A stretch of 64,000 nt of DNA, taken from contig NZ_JABRPL010000001.1 of assembly GCF_013249015.1 (NCBI RefSeq), positions 1,102,318-1,166,317 of the forward strand, read 5' to 3'. The position numbers and the translations under genes were made by a program. Positions within the stretch are counted from its first letter, which is position 1, and each line of letters begins with the position of its first letter. Origin of the DNA: Rathayibacter agropyri (GTDB taxonomy: Bacteria; Actinomycetota; Actinomycetes; Actinomycetales; Microbacteriaceae). Shown here in pieces: positions 41,970 to 51,904 of the stretch. The notes under the pieces were generated by a model. The model saw nothing but the letters and a program-made list of their open reading frames with translations. It was not told the origin of the DNA and did no database searches.

Positions 41970-42218
41970 GTGAAGCCACAGGAGCCGGCGGGCATCGGAC
42001 GCGCGGAACGCGCCCTCGCCTACATGTTCATCGCGATCATCGTCGTGACGGTCCTCGCGTTCCTCGCGATCCTGATCGCCCCGGCCCTCGGCGTCCGCGA
42101 GTACACGGGGACACTGTGGCAGTTCGTGTTCGCGCTCCCCCTCGTAGGCCTGCCGATCGCTTTCCTCATCATGATCGGGATGCTGATCGTAGGAGTCCGC
42201 CGCCGCGCAAAGTCCTGA
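41970..42218 (+). CDS. Small membrane protein, 82 aa
   Basis: GTG 41970. Two long hydrophobic segments, ALAYMFIAIIVVTVLAFLAI and LVGLPIAFLIMIGMLIVGVR, with a basic C-terminus (RRRAKS). The pattern is that of short actinobacterial multi-pass proteins found next to cold-shock genes, but no named family is claimed. It is divergent from the cold-shock gene (66 bp) and precedes the two-component regulator on the same strand by 89 bp. Confidence 0.65.
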   Translation: MKPQEPAGIGRAERALAYMFIAIIVVTVLAFLAILIAPALGVREYTGTLWQFVFALPLVGLPIAFLIMIGMLIVGVRRRAKS

Positions 42219-42307
42219 CGCGCCGTTCCGCGACGGCGGGCGTGCATCGAGCGACTCATCACTGGGCTCCCAGTGTTCGCGCAGCCGACGGCCAGATACT
42301 GGCGTGC

Positions 42308-42997
42308 ATGGACGGACCGCGCATTCTCATCGTCGATGACGAACCCAACATCAGGGACCTACTCACCACGAGTCTCCGCTTTGCCGGCTTCGCCGTGCGC
42401 GCGGTCGGCAACGGTGCCCAGGCGATCTCGGCGGTTCTCGAGGAGGAGCCGGACCTCATCATTCTCGACGTCATGCTTCCCGACATGAATGGCTTCGGCG
42501 TGACCAAGCGACTCCGCTCAGCGGGGTACACCTCGCCGATCCTCTTCCTCACGGCAAAGGACGACACCGAGGACAAGATCACGGGGCTCACTGTGGGCGG
42601 CGACGACTACGTCACGAAGCCGTTCAGCCTCGACGAGATCGTCGCCCGCATCAAGGCGATCCTCCGCCGCACCATGCATGCCGAAGAGGACGCGGTCATT
42701 CGGGCCGGCGAGTTGACGATGGACCAGGACACACACGAGGTCCTCGTGGGCGACGAGCCGGTCGAACTCAGTCCGACCGAGTTCAAGCTGCTCCGTTACC
42801 TGATGCTCAATCCGAACCGGGTGCTGAGTAAGGCACAGATCCTCGACCACGTCTGGGAGTACGACTTCAACGGCGATGCGGGAATCGTGGAGTCTTATAT
42901 CTCGTACCTGCGCCGTAAGCTCGACACACACTCGGAGGAATCGCTCATTCAAACCAAGCGAGGATTCGGGTACATGCTGAAGGTGGCGAAGGCATGA
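42308..42997 (+). CDS. OmpR-family response regulator (TcrA/TrcR-like)
   Basis: 229 aa from ATG 42308. The receiver domain has the acidic pair VDDEPN, the phospho-acceptor D54 in LIILDVMLPDMNGF, and K near 104 in GGDDYVTKPFSLDE. The C-terminal winged helix (VELSPTEFKLLRYLMLNPNR, ESYISYLRRKLD) is the OmpR/PhoB type. It is followed 72 bp later by its sensor kinase on the same strand. It resembles mycobacterial TrcR/MprA-type regulators; which pathway it controls is not visible. Confidence 0.93.
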   Translation: MDGPRILIVDDEPNIRDLLTTSLRFAGFAVRAVGNGAQAISAVLEEEPDLIILDVMLPDMNGFGVTKRLRSAGYTSPILFLTAKDDTEDKITGLTVGGDDYVTKPFSLDEIVARIKAILRRTMHAEEDAVIRAGELTMDQDTHEVLVGDEPVELSPTEFKLLRYLMLNPNRVLSKAQILDHVWEYDFNGDAGIVESYISYLRRKLDTHSEESLIQTKRGFGYMLKVAKA

Positions 42998-43069
42998 GCC
43001 TTCGCCGTTTCGACGTCCGTCTCTGACTCACTGGCGTCGACGCCGCCGACACAAGGGAGTTCCACCGCC

Positions 43070-44725
43070 ATGCACCAGGGTCTGGCCGAGCGGTGGAACT
43101 CCATCTCGTTGCGTACGAAGATCACGGCTGTCACGGTGCTGCTGCTGACACTCGGCCTCCTCGTCTCGGGCATCGGCACCATGACGATGCTCAAACCGCA
43201 ACTCGTCGCCCAGCTCGATCGGCAACTGGCCGACCAGGTGCAGAAGACGGCGAGCGAACTTTCCGTCCGCGATTTGGCCGCCATCGACGACTCCAAGGCC
43301 GACTTCGGCGCGGTCTACGACCAGTACGGCGGATTGGACAACACGAATGCCTCGGGCGCCGCCGATCCGGCGTTTCCAAAGACCTTTACGCTCGAGCAGG
43401 CCCTCCAGGGCGGCGACAAGCCGATGGAGATTTGGAGTTCGAACGGCAAGGTCGAGTACCACGTCATGTCGACGGTGTTCACGAGAGGAGCGGAGTACCA
43501 GACTCTCCTGCTCGCCGTGTCGACCCGCGATGTCGACAACATCATGACGATCTACCTCACGATCTTCCTCGGCTTCGGGGTGGCGATCGTCGTCATCGGC
43601 GCCCTTCTGACACGCCTGCTCGTCACGACCACGTTCGCGCCGCTGCGCGAGGTCGAGCAGACAGCAGCCGCCATCGCGGACGGGGACTTTAGCCAGCGCC
43701 TCGACGGGACGACCCCCAATACCGAGGTCGGCCGACTCAACCGCTCGCTCAACGCGATGCTGGGACGCATTGACTCCGCCTTCCGAGACCGCGCGCGCAC
43801 GATCGATCAGATGCGCCGCTTCGTCGGGGATGCGAGCCATGAACTGCGCACTCCCCTCGTCTCCGTTCGCGGCTACGCCGAGCTGTACCGAATGGGCGCT
43901 CTCCAGACGCCCGAGGCCGTCGCCCAGGCAATGGAGCGGATCGAGAAGGAAGCGATCCGGATGGGCGGCCTCGTCGAGGACCTCCTTGAGCTCGCCCGCC
44001 TCGACGAGACCAAACCGCTCGCCCTCGCCCCCGTCGACCTCATCCCGCTCGCCCGCGACGCCGCGATGGACGCGATGGCCTCCTGGCCCGATCGCGACTT
44101 CGGAGTCGAGACTCGCGATGACACGCCGGTCGAAACTCCTGCGCTCGAGCACGAGGAGGACGTTCCCGGCACGCAGCAGACGATGGAGTTCGCCAACGCA
44201 GGACTCACCGGTCCGATCGCTGCCGCCGGAGCGCGCCTCGCACGCTTCCGTCGCCGTCCCCGCAGAGTCAAAGCCGAGGAGATCGCGGCCGGTGCGAGCG
44301 TTGCCGTTCTCGAAGAGGCGGGCGCACCCGCGATGGTGATGGCGGAGGAGAACAAAATCCGCCAGGTCCTCACCAATTTGATCGGCAACGCCGTTCGCTA
44401 TACCCCCGAGAACACTCCGATCGAGGTCGGCGTCGCCGTCGACCGCTCACGGCGACTGGCGCTGCTGGAGGTCATCGACCACGGTGAAGGGATTCCTCCC
44501 CAGATCCGCGAGAAGATCTTCCAGCGCTTCTGGAGGGCCGACACGTCACGCACGCGCGAAACGGGCGGCAGCGGCCTTGGCCTAGCGATCGTGTCCTCGA
44601 TCGTCGCCGCGCACAAAGGCCGCGTTGATGTCGTGGAGACGCCGGGAGGCGGCGCTACCTTCCGCGTCGCCCTGCCGTTGCTCGCTGTCGAGCAGAACGG
44701 CGAGACGTCCCCAGCCTCCGTCTGA
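43070..44725 (+). CDS. Sensor histidine kinase with unusual inter-domain insert
   Basis: 551 aa. Two membrane spans (ITAVTVLLLTLGLLVSGIG, ~17-38; MTIYLTIFLGFGVAIVVIGA, ~161-183) bracket an extracellular sensor domain. A HAMP linker follows, then HisKA with phospho-accepting H257 in FVGDASHELRTPLVSVRG. The HATPase domain is complete: N-box NLIGNAVRYTPENTP, G1 DHGEGIPPQ, and GGSGLGLAIV. Between HisKA and the ATPase, about residues 350-430, is a charged insert (EHEEDVPGTQQTMEFANAGL, RLARFRRRPRRVKAEE) absent from standard kinases. It signals to the response regulator just upstream. Confidence 0.92.
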   Translation: MHQGLAERWNSISLRTKITAVTVLLLTLGLLVSGIGTMTMLKPQLVAQLDRQLADQVQKTASELSVRDLAAIDDSKADFGAVYDQYGGLDNTNASGAADPAFPKTFTLEQALQGGDKPMEIWSSNGKVEYHVMSTVFTRGAEYQTLLLAVSTRDVDNIMTIYLTIFLGFGVAIVVIGALLTRLLVTTTFAPLREVEQTAAAIADGDFSQRLDGTTPNTEVGRLNRSLNAMLGRIDSAFRDRARTIDQMRRFVGDASHELRTPLVSVRGYAELYRMGALQTPEAVAQAMERIEKEAIRMGGLVEDLLELARLDETKPLALAPVDLIPLARDAAMDAMASWPDRDFGVETRDDTPVETPALEHEEDVPGTQQTMEFANAGLTGPIAAAGARLARFRRRPRRVKAEEIAAGASVAVLEEAGAPAMVMAEENKIRQVLTNLIGNAVRYTPENTPIEVGVAVDRSRRLALLEVIDHGEGIPPQIREKIFQRFWRADTSRTRETGGSGLGLAIVSSIVAAHKGRVDVVETPGGGATFRVALPLLAVEQNGETSPASV

Positions 44726-44958
44726 TCCACCTCGGACCTGCCGTTGAGCGCTGCGCGCGCGGACACTGTCTGATCCTCCGCGCTGCGCGCTCCCGCGGTA
44801 AGGAGCACGGGTCGCCGGTGCAACGTCGGGTTACCCGACTCGCAGCGAGGTCGCCGGAGTCCCGTGATCCTGCGAGCCGTACCGGACTCCGCCAGCTGGA
44901 CCTACCTCGGGGAGGCGCCGAGCACCCTGCGAGGGAGTCACTGCTGCACCTTCAGAAA

Positions 44959-44998
44959 CGCAGAAGGCGGCTCCCCCGGAGGGGAACCGCCTTCTGCG
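44959..44998 (-). terminator. Terminator behind groL
   Basis: A 12-bp stem (CGCAGAAGGCGG, 44959-44970 with 44987-44998) continues as TCCCC/GGGGA around a 4-base loop. On the minus strand it is followed by TTTCTG, so it fits a groL terminator. It could also stop transcripts from the convergent kinase gene. The remaining gap (44726-44958) shows no gene. Confidence 0.75.
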
Positions 44999-45012
44999 TG
45001 ATGAGGCCCGAC

Positions 45013-47018
<2,006 letters not shown>

Positions 47019-47188
47019 CTCTGTACTCCCCAGTGCTGTGCTGCCCGCGGCGCGAGCCATGCGCTCGTGCCTGGTTGGGAATACTAATCGGAGGATCTGT
47101 CCTCGCACGGGCCAGGAACGGCCCCGCGACGAAGAGTTGCCCGGGATTCAACACGGAGGAAATGTACCCGTAACAGAAGGGGCCGGGA

Positions 47189-47725
47189 TCAACCCTGCTT
47201 GGCGGCGAAGTCGGTACCGAGCACCACCACGACAGTGCCCGTCTCAACGAAGTCCTGCGAAAGCTTCGGCGTCCCCACACCGAGCGAGTCGGCGAGGCCG
47301 AGCGCAGCACCCTCGAGCGCCGGGTCGGTGTAGTAGATGGTCGTGACCGCCACGTCCTCGGTGTTGGCATTGGCCACGGTCGGGACGCTCCAGCCTGCGG
47401 CGGTAAGGGCGCTGCTCGCTCTGGCAGCGAGCCCGGCGGTGGCTGTACCGTTCAGCGCCGAGACTCCCAGGTTCGGATCGACGGTGGCGACGGCGGTCGG
47501 CGTCGCTCCGGCGCTCGGCGGCGTGAACACATCCGTAAACTCCACGCGGTCGTCGATCACCAGCAGCCCGATGAAGCCCAAAAGGACGATCACTCCGGTG
47601 GCCAGCGCCGCCCAGGCGAACGCGATCGCCCGTGCGTGCGGGGCGGGCGGCCTGCGATGGGCGCCGACGCGACCCTCCGTCGCCGGAACCTCGTCGAAGC
47701 GGTCTGTCGGATGCATGTTCGACAT
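47189..47725 (-). CDS. LytR_C-domain membrane protein
   Basis: 178 aa from ATG 47725 (MSNMHPTDRFD). A cytoplasmic Arg-rich N-terminus is followed by one membrane span (AFAWAALATGVIVLLGFIGL, ~34-58). The exported C-terminal domain is of the LytR_C type: VSALNGTATAGLAARASSAL, AGWSVPTVANANTEDVAVTT and VETGTVVVVLGTDFA. LytR_C domains occur after LCP ligases or alone, as here, and are thought to bind wall polymers. It lies between the DUF3263 gene (44 bp upstream) and cspA. Confidence 0.88.
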   Translation of the reverse strand: MSNMHPTDRFDEVPATEGRVGAHRRPPAPHARAIAFAWAALATGVIVLLGFIGLLVIDDRVEFTDVFTPPSAGATPTAVATVDPNLGVSALNGTATAGLAARASSALTAAGWSVPTVANANTEDVAVTTIYYTDPALEGAALGLADSLGVGTPKLSQDFVETGTVVVVLGTDFAAKQG

Positions 47726-47769
47726 CGGGGGTGCGGCCGGCCTTCCGTTGGTGGACTCGAATAGCTCGT

Positions 47770-48051
47770 CTACTCGAGGCGCCCGAGGCGACGCGCGGCG
47801 CGGGCGCGGGCGCGCTGGTCGCGGATGCGCTGCAGCCGCTTCACGAGCATCGGATCGTGCGCAAGGGCAGCCGGTGAGGCGAGCACTGCGCTCAGCACCT
47901 GATAGTAGCGGGCAGCCGAAAGTCCGAACTGGGAACGGATTGCGTCGTCCTTGTCGCCCGACCGTGCAGTCCACTCGCGCTCGAAGGCGAGCACCCGCAG
48001 GTCGCGCTCGGACAGGCCGGTGTCCCAGCTCGGGTCCGTCATCCTGCTCAT
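47770..48051 (-). CDS. DUF3263-family protein
   Basis: About 93 aa from ATG 48051 (MSRMTDPSW); ATG 48042 is equally possible and better spaced from GGGGGA. The DUF3263 core is clear: LSERDLRVLAFEREWTARSG, then KDDAIRSQFGLSAARYYQVL, a helix-turn-helix-like part, with LAHDPMLVKRLQRIRDQRAR at the end. The family is actinobacterial and precedes LytR_C-type genes, as here. A DNA-binding role is suspected, not shown. Confidence 0.88.
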   Translation of the reverse strand: MSRMTDPSWDTGLSERDLRVLAFEREWTARSGDKDDAIRSQFGLSAARYYQVLSAVLASPAALAHDPMLVKRLQRIRDQRARARAARRLGRLE

Positions 48052-48338
48052 TCCCCCAGGGTAGGGAAGAAGGTCGGGACGGGTGCGGAGGCTCACCGAA
48101 GCATGCTGATGTGCAGGATTCCCGCGTCGTCGCCTCCCGTTCGCGCCCGTCGAGCTCCTCATCGTCGGCTCCCTGCTCGCGGAGGAAGACGTCGGCGCGC
48201 GAGGTGATAGACGTCATCGGTCGAGAGTTCGCTCGACGCCTTGACGATCACGGAATGCGCCTCCGTGGGGCACAGTTGAGGAGAGAGGGAGGGGAGCGAT
48301 CTCTCCCCGTACACTGGCGAAAATTCCGAGGGAGACCC

Positions 48339-48746
48339 ATGTCGTCGTATTCCGTGAACAAGACCGACGCCGAGTGGCGGGAGGAGCTTGACCGCGACCA
48401 GTACTCGGTCCTGCGAGAGGCCGCCACCGAACGCCCGTGGACCGGTGAGCTGCTCGACGAGCATCGCTCCGGTCTGTACACCTGCGCTGCCTGCAACGCC
48501 GAGCTCTTCACGAGCGGCACCAAGTTCGACTCTGGCTGCGGCTGGCCCAGCTTCTACGAGTCGGTGAACCCCGACGCGGTCCAGCTGATCGAGGACAGCA
48601 CACTCGGCATGGTCCGGACCGAGGTTCGGTGCGCGAACTGCGGCTCGCACCTGGGTCATGTGTTCCCCGACGGTTTCGGCACACCCACCGGCGACCGCTA
48701 CTGCATGAACTCCATCGCGATGACTTTCCAGGCCGAGGGCGAGTAA
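48339..48746 (+). CDS. msrB: Peptide-methionine (R)-S-oxide reductase
   Basis: 135 aa from ATG 48339 with GAGGGAG upstream. MsrB reduces methionine-R-sulfoxide in proteins. Structural zinc is held by two pairs, CAACNAEL and CANCGSHLGHVF. The catalytic cysteine lies in GDRYCMNSIAM, and FDSGCGWPSFYESV is the usual substrate region. The upstream gap of 287 bp (48052-48338) holds its promoter and no other gene. A nitroreductase-like gene follows after two bases and is co-transcribed. Confidence 0.95.
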   Translation: MSSYSVNKTDAEWREELDRDQYSVLREAATERPWTGELLDEHRSGLYTCAACNAELFTSGTKFDSGCGWPSFYESVNPDAVQLIEDSTLGMVRTEVRCANCGSHLGHVFPDGFGTPTGDRYCMNSIAMTFQAEGE

Positions 48747-48748
48747 TC

Positions 48749-49300
48749 GTGCTCCCCTCCCCCGTGCTCGAAGCCGTGCTCGCGCGCCGGTCGCGCTCGA
48801 AGGTCACGGCTGAGGCCCCGGGGCACGACGAGATCGCGGCGTTCGTTTCGGCGGCGTCGCGACTCGCCGACCACAGTTCGCTGAGACCGTGGCGGGTCAT
48901 CGAGATCCGTGGCGCCGCGCGCGACCGGATCGGCCGCAGCTTCGCCGCAGCCTCGGGTGAGAAGAAGGATCCGCGGAAGTACATCGAGAAGACGCACCGC
49001 GCCTCCCTCCTGCTCGCCGTCGTGGTGAGCGTGAAGAAGTCGAAGGTGCCGGCCTGGGAGCAAGAGGCCGTCGCCTCGGGCGTTGCTCACCTCCTGAGCC
49101 TGCTGCTCGACGAGGCCGGGTGGGGCGTCTTCTGGCGCACCGGCTCGTACACGCGCGCCAAAGCGGTTCGGAAGGCGCACCGCCTCGAGAAAGGCGAGGA
49201 GTTGCTCGGCTGGCTCTACGTGGGCCGGCCGGACGGCAAGATCGGCGGGCCGAAGCGGCCCTCGCCAGCCGAACGGCACCTCAGCGTTCTCGAGCCTTGA
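48749..49300 (+). CDS. Nitroreductase-family flavoprotein
   Basis: 183 aa from GTG 48749, two bases behind msrB. It begins VLEAVLARRSRSKVTAEAPG, the standard nitroreductase opening with the RRS FMN-phosphate contact, continues SLRPWRVIEIRG, and has GVAHLLSLLLDEAGWGVFWR before the last FMN-binding part. Members reduce nitro groups, quinones or flavins with NAD(P)H. The pairing with msrB suggests oxidative-stress defence, but that is inference from position. Confidence 0.88.
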   Translation: MLPSPVLEAVLARRSRSKVTAEAPGHDEIAAFVSAASRLADHSSLRPWRVIEIRGAARDRIGRSFAAASGEKKDPRKYIEKTHRASLLLAVVVSVKKSKVPAWEQEAVASGVAHLLSLLLDEAGWGVFWRTGSYTRAKAVRKAHRLEKGEELLGWLYVGRPDGKIGGPKRPSPAERHLSVLEP

Positions 49301-49372
49301 GCGCCGGCCGCGCGCCCCGGACGAAACCGCGCCGAGGCCCGCGATAAGCTGGCGGGGCGCGTGAGCGCACCT

Positions 49373-49445
49373 GCCGACGTGGCGCAATTGGTAGCGCACC
49401 CGACTTGTAATCGGGCGGTTACGAGTTCAAGTCTCGTCGTCGGCT
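49373..49445 (+). tRNA. tRNA-Thr (anticodon UGU)
   Basis: Cloverleaf: acceptor GCCGACG/CGTCGGC, D arm GCGC...GCGC, anticodon stem CCCGA/TCGGG with loop CTTGTAA (anticodon TGT), T arm with TTCAAGT, discriminator T. CCA is not encoded. It reads ACA/ACG-type threonine codons. Confidence 0.95.
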
Positions 49446-49453
49446 CCCCATCA

Positions 49454-49490
49454 CGAAGGCCCCGCCCGCACTGCGCGGACGGGGCCTTCG
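49454..49490. terminator. Terminator between tRNA-Thr and the convergent thioredoxin-like gene
   Basis: An 11-bp stem CGAAGGCCCCG/CGGGGCCTTCG (49454-49464 with 49480-49490) with a 15-base loop. It lies nine bases behind the tRNA and just past the stop of the opposite gene, so it can serve both. Confidence 0.75.
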
Positions 49491-49499
49491 TTCATCCGT

Positions 49500-50471
49500 C
49501 TATCCGGCGGCCGGCGCAGGCTCGGTCGAGGCGGGGGCCTCGGACGCGGGAGCGTCGGTCGAGGCCGGAGCCTGCGAGGACGTCGGCGTGGGCGTACCCG
49601 ATGAATAGGAGTCGGCGGCAGCCGAGAGGACGAACGAGCTGAACGCGTCGCGATCCGTCAACGAGCCGGAGTACGACGCGCCGTTGACGAGCACAATCGG
49701 GGTTCCCGTTGCGGCCGGGACATCCGTTCCGGGCAGGGGACCTGAGGTGGCGCGCTCCGTCGCGGCACGTACCCAGCTGACGAACCGGGAGTCATCGATG
49801 CAGCTGTTCACCGCGGCGGTGTTCTCGACTCCCGCCTGCGCGGCATACTTCTTGAGCTGATCGTCGGAGAGGCCGTCCGTCCCCTCCGCGGGCTGGTTCA
49901 GGAAGAGCAGTGAGTTGTAGTCGAAGAACGCGTTCGGCTGAGCGTCGGCGACACAGGCGGCGGCGTTAGCCGCACGCTCCGAGTACTTTGTCCCGTTCGA
50001 ACGAGTGGTCAGGATGGCGATGGGGTGGATCTCGACGGTCGCAGCTCCGCTCGTCACCCACTCCTTGATCTGGTCACCGTTGGTCTTCTCGAAGTCACCG
50101 CAGTAGGGGCAGAGGTAGTCGAGATAGACCCTGATGTCGACTTTCCCCGACGAGGTATCGCGGACGCTCGGCGTCGGCGTCCCCTCAACGGGGAGGGAGG
50201 GACTGGTCTGAGCGACCATGTTCTCGCCGATGACCACGCCATCGCTGGCCATGTTGGCAGGGCCAGGCCCAGCCGGGCGGATGCTCGAACTGACGGCGAA
50301 GACCACGATCGCGACGATCGCGATCACGACCACCGCGAGACCACCCTGCAGGGCGATCCGGCTTGCGCGGTCTCGGCGCTTCTGCTGCTCGCGGAGTCGG
50401 CGCGCCTTCTCTCGGGCAGCCTCTCGTCGCTGGTTCTTCGAGAGACGGTCGTGGGCTCCGCCGTTGGTCAT
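49500..50471 (-). CDS. DsbA-like membrane-anchored thiol-disulfide protein
   Basis: 323 aa. A basic, helical cytoplasmic N-terminus (RREAAREKARRLREQQKRRD) leads to one membrane span (GGLAVVVIAIVAIVVFAVSS, ~43-63). The exported thioredoxin/DsbA-type domain has the active site C-P-Y-C in VYLDYLCPYCGDFEK and the cis-Pro part GTPIVLVNGASY. A second pair of cysteines (AACVAD, VNSCIDD) may form a structural disulfide. The C-terminus is a Pro/Thr/Ala/Ser-rich tail. It probably forms or isomerises disulfides outside the membrane. Confidence 0.9.
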   Translation of the reverse strand: MTNGGAHDRLSKNQRREAAREKARRLREQQKRRDRASRIALQGGLAVVVIAIVAIVVFAVSSSIRPAGPGPANMASDGVVIGENMVAQTSPSLPVEGTPTPSVRDTSSGKVDIRVYLDYLCPYCGDFEKTNGDQIKEWVTSGAATVEIHPIAILTTRSNGTKYSERAANAAACVADAQPNAFFDYNSLLFLNQPAEGTDGLSDDQLKKYAAQAGVENTAAVNSCIDDSRFVSWVRAATERATSGPLPGTDVPAATGTPIVLVNGASYSGSLTDRDAFSSFVLSAAADSYSSGTPTPTSSQAPASTDAPASEAPASTEPAPAAG

Positions 50472-50715
50472 GACAAGGACGCTCCGAATGAGAGTGGGGA
50501 AAAAGGGGAAGGGGCTGCCGCCGGGGCGCGACTCGCCGGAATCTTACGCGCGAGCCCTGGGAAACCTCCAAACGGTGCTGACCCTGCGATCGCCGGTCCC
50601 TCCGAGACCCGTGGCATACTGAGAGAACTGGCCGCTGTCGCCCAGGCGATGATGACCATCACTTCCATTCACTCGGATCGTCCGGCACGTACCTGCCGGT
50701 GAAGGAGCAAGAACA

Positions 50716-51792
50716 ATGGCGTCCGTAACTTTCGACCACGCGTCCCGCGTCTACCCCGGGGCCACGCGTGCCTCCGTCGACAAGCTCAACCTCGAAGTCG
50801 GCGACGGGGAATTCCTCGTGCTCGTCGGCCCTTCCGGCTGCGGCAAGTCAACCTCCCTCCGCATGCTCGCCGGCCTCGAAGAGGTCAACGAGGGCCGCAT
50901 CCTGATCGGCGACCGTAACGTCACGGACGTACCGCCGAAGGATCGCGATATTGCGATGGTGTTCCAGAACTACGCCCTGTACCCGCACATGTCGGTCGCC
51001 GAGAACATGGGCTTCGCGCTCAAGATCGCCGGTGTCAATAAGGATGAGCGCGCGGCGCGTGTCCTTGAGGCGGCGAAGATGCTCGACCTTGAGCCCTACC
51101 TCAACCGCAAACCCAAGGCCCTCTCGGGGGGTCAGCGCCAGCGCGTCGCGATGGGCCGGGCGATCGTCCGCAAGCCGCAGGTGTTCCTCATGGATGAGCC
51201 GCTGTCGAACCTCGACGCCAAGCTCCGCGTCTCGACGCGCACCCAGATCGGCACCCTCCAGCGCCGCCTAGGCATTACCACGGTCTACGTCACCCACGAT
51301 CAGACCGAGGCACTGACGATGGGCGACCGCATCGCGGTACTGAAGGACGGCCTCCTCCAGCAGGTGGGGACGCCCCGTGACCTTTACGAAAACCCGAACA
51401 ACGTTTTCGTCGCCGGATTCATCGGGTCGCCGGCGATGAACCTGTTCCACGCGGACGTCACAGACGGCGGCGTCCACTTCGGCGATACCGTCCTCCCGAT
51501 CGCCCGCGAGGCACTCGCGAAGACGAGCCAAAAGGTCGTCACGCTCGGCGTGCGTCCCGAGGATGTCACCGTCTCGACCCAGCCCGGCGGCCTGCCGATC
51601 GAGGTCGACCTCATCGAGGAGCTCGGCTCGGACGGCTACCTCTACGGCCACACAGAGGTCGAAGGTCGCCGGACCGACATCGTCGCGCGCGTCGATGGTC
51701 GCGTCCACCCCACGGCGGGCGATCGCGTCTACGTGACTGCGAACCACCGCGTGCACATCTTCGATGCGGAGTCGGGCGAGCGCCTCTCCTGA
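50716..51792 (+). CDS. msmK: MsmK/UgpC-type sugar ABC transporter ATPase
   Basis: 358 aa. Walker A GPSGCGKST, Q-loop VFQNYALYPHMSVAENM, signature LSGGQRQRVAMGRAI, Walker B VFLMDEPLSNLDA and H-loop YVTHDQTEA are intact. The C-terminal OB-like regulatory domain (VTLGVRPEDVTVS) is of the MalK/UgpC class. Lone genes like this energise several carbohydrate permeases (multitask ATPase) and are subject to inducer exclusion in other species. No permease or binding protein is adjacent, which supports the multitask role. A GAAGGAGC-like site lies before ATG 50716. Confidence 0.93.
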   Translation: MASVTFDHASRVYPGATRASVDKLNLEVGDGEFLVLVGPSGCGKSTSLRMLAGLEEVNEGRILIGDRNVTDVPPKDRDIAMVFQNYALYPHMSVAENMGFALKIAGVNKDERAARVLEAAKMLDLEPYLNRKPKALSGGQRQRVAMGRAIVRKPQVFLMDEPLSNLDAKLRVSTRTQIGTLQRRLGITTVYVTHDQTEALTMGDRIAVLKDGLLQQVGTPRDLYENPNNVFVAGFIGSPAMNLFHADVTDGGVHFGDTVLPIAREALAKTSQKVVTLGVRPEDVTVSTQPGGLPIEVDLIEELGSDGYLYGHTEVEGRRTDIVARVDGRVHPTAGDRVYVTANHRVHIFDAESGERLS

Positions 51793-51814
51793 GCTTCCGT
51801 TCCTCCCACACACA

Positions 51815-51847
51815 CGCTGCCGCCGTCCTCTCAGGGCGGCGGCAGCG
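51815..51847 (+). terminator. Terminator-like hairpin behind the sugar ATPase gene
   Basis: A 10-bp stem CGCTGCCGCC/GGCGGCAGCG (51815-51824 with 51838-51847) 22 bp behind the stop. The sequence after it is pyrimidine-rich but has no clean U-run. Confidence 0.65.
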
Positions 51848-51904
51848 TCCGTTCGGCCTTCTCCTTCGTCCGCCTTCCCTTTCTTCCGACACGAACGGCG
51901 CACC

